From Nitrospirota bacterium (GTDB lineage: Bacteria > Nitrospirota > 9FT-COMBO-42-15 > HDB-SIOI813), in the NCBI GenBank assembly GCA_020851375.1, contig JADZCV010000008.1, positions 1-64,000 on the forward strand: a stretch of 64,000 nucleotides of DNA, in the 5' to 3' direction. Under the pieces are notes generated by a model. The model was not told the origin of the DNA, ran no database searches, and was given only the letters and a program-made list of their open reading frames with translations. A program made the position numbers and the translations under genes. How positions within the stretch are numbered: position 1 is the first letter of the stretch; every line of letters starts with the position of its first letter. This document shows, in pieces, positions 63,942 through 64,000 of the stretch.

Positions 63942-64000
63942 GCATCCCATATGTCATGGATAACCATGCTCATAAGCTCTCGGAGTTAATATATGCAGGA
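63938..64000 (+). CDS. Start of a third gene in the AbiE operon (3' end outside window)
   Basis: ATG 63938 overlaps the abiEii stop (ATGA). The visible 21 residues include YVMDNHAHKLSELIYAG. The phrase DNHAHKLSELI recalls the N-termini of some helicase-related or phospholipase-D-like defence proteins that begin D-N-x-x-H-x-L-x-x-L, but this is only a hint. The coupling indicates that it works with the toxin-antitoxin pair or is carried along with it. Confidence 0.6.
   Translation, partial: MSIPYVMDNHAHKLSELIYAG

Overview
The window looks like a chromosomal stretch from a mid-GC, Gram-negative-type anaerobe or microaerophile, most likely a Nitrospirota-like or deltaproteobacterial-grade lineage. 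This is an inference from gene content: lipobox lipoproteins, a PilB/T/C/S/R type IV pilus cluster, a membrane pyrophosphatase, SpoVG, DUF1573 and c-type cytochrome proteins, and Arg codons dominated by AGG/AGA. No rRNA or other decisive phylogenetic marker is present. About 52 kb is dense housekeeping DNA. The last 6 kb or so is a decayed accessory region that ends in a defence/toxin-antitoxin module.

Layout. (1) 1-420: the 3' end of a tyrosine integrase gene abuts the 3' end of tRNA-Gly(GCC), so the edge of an integrated element probably lies just to the left. (2) 515-4424: late histidine biosynthesis genes hisH-[lipoprotein]-hisA-hisF-hisIE, then a HIT hydrolase. (3) 4635-7499: queC, a ferritin-like/cold-shock-like fusion and an HD phosphohydrolase. 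(4) 7502-10280 (minus): two Opp/Dpp ATPases and a TPR protein. (5) 10460-18019: coaE, galU, lon, thiL, a DsbA-like thiol protein, a DUF1573-cytochrome c fusion and a LysM-NlpC/P60 hydrolase. (6) 18064-27709: membrane proteins, a PilZ protein, an M24 peptidase, adenine deaminase, fbp, a YhaM-type nuclease, pgsA and aroE. (7) 27788-35125: pilB-pilT-pilC-pilS-pilR. (8) 35122-45708: ispE, spoVG, tRNA-Gln, prs, rplY, pth, hppA, ychF, purA and thiI.

(9) 46399-57377 is the most coherent functional island. It holds an MpgP/GpgP-type phosphatase, a CPA2 antiporter, a DUF389 membrane protein, a glycerate 2-kinase, a GT-A transferase resembling glycosylglycerate synthases, a CmpX-like membrane protein, a GpgS-like glucosyl-3-phosphoglycerate synthase and an MscS channel. 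I read it as an osmoadaptation locus that makes, recycles and releases glucosylglycerate-type solutes. A PIN-like/DUF433 toxin-antitoxin pair and a broken second copy of the phosphatase gene sit inside it.

(10) 57557-64000: an NfeD/SPFH pair with CGN-rich codon use is followed by a gene graveyard. It holds fragments of an RND pump, an FtsH-type protease, a CPA1 antiporter, DUF1016, a DNA methyltransferase and an HNH protein. Two convergent DUF4258-DUF2283 modules lie within it, one frameshifted in an A-run. An intact AbiEi/AbiEii operon closes the window, with a third gene beginning at the AbiEii stop.

Four families of short intergenic repeats recur: 28-29-bp inverted repeats, C-tract/G-tract palindromes, a ~190-bp composite element and CTGAAGA-type repeats. 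Two palindromes lie in frame inside essential genes (thiL and ispE). Several genes without Shine-Dalgarno sequences have promoter-like boxes placing transcription start at or next to the start codon, which suggests leaderless mRNAs.
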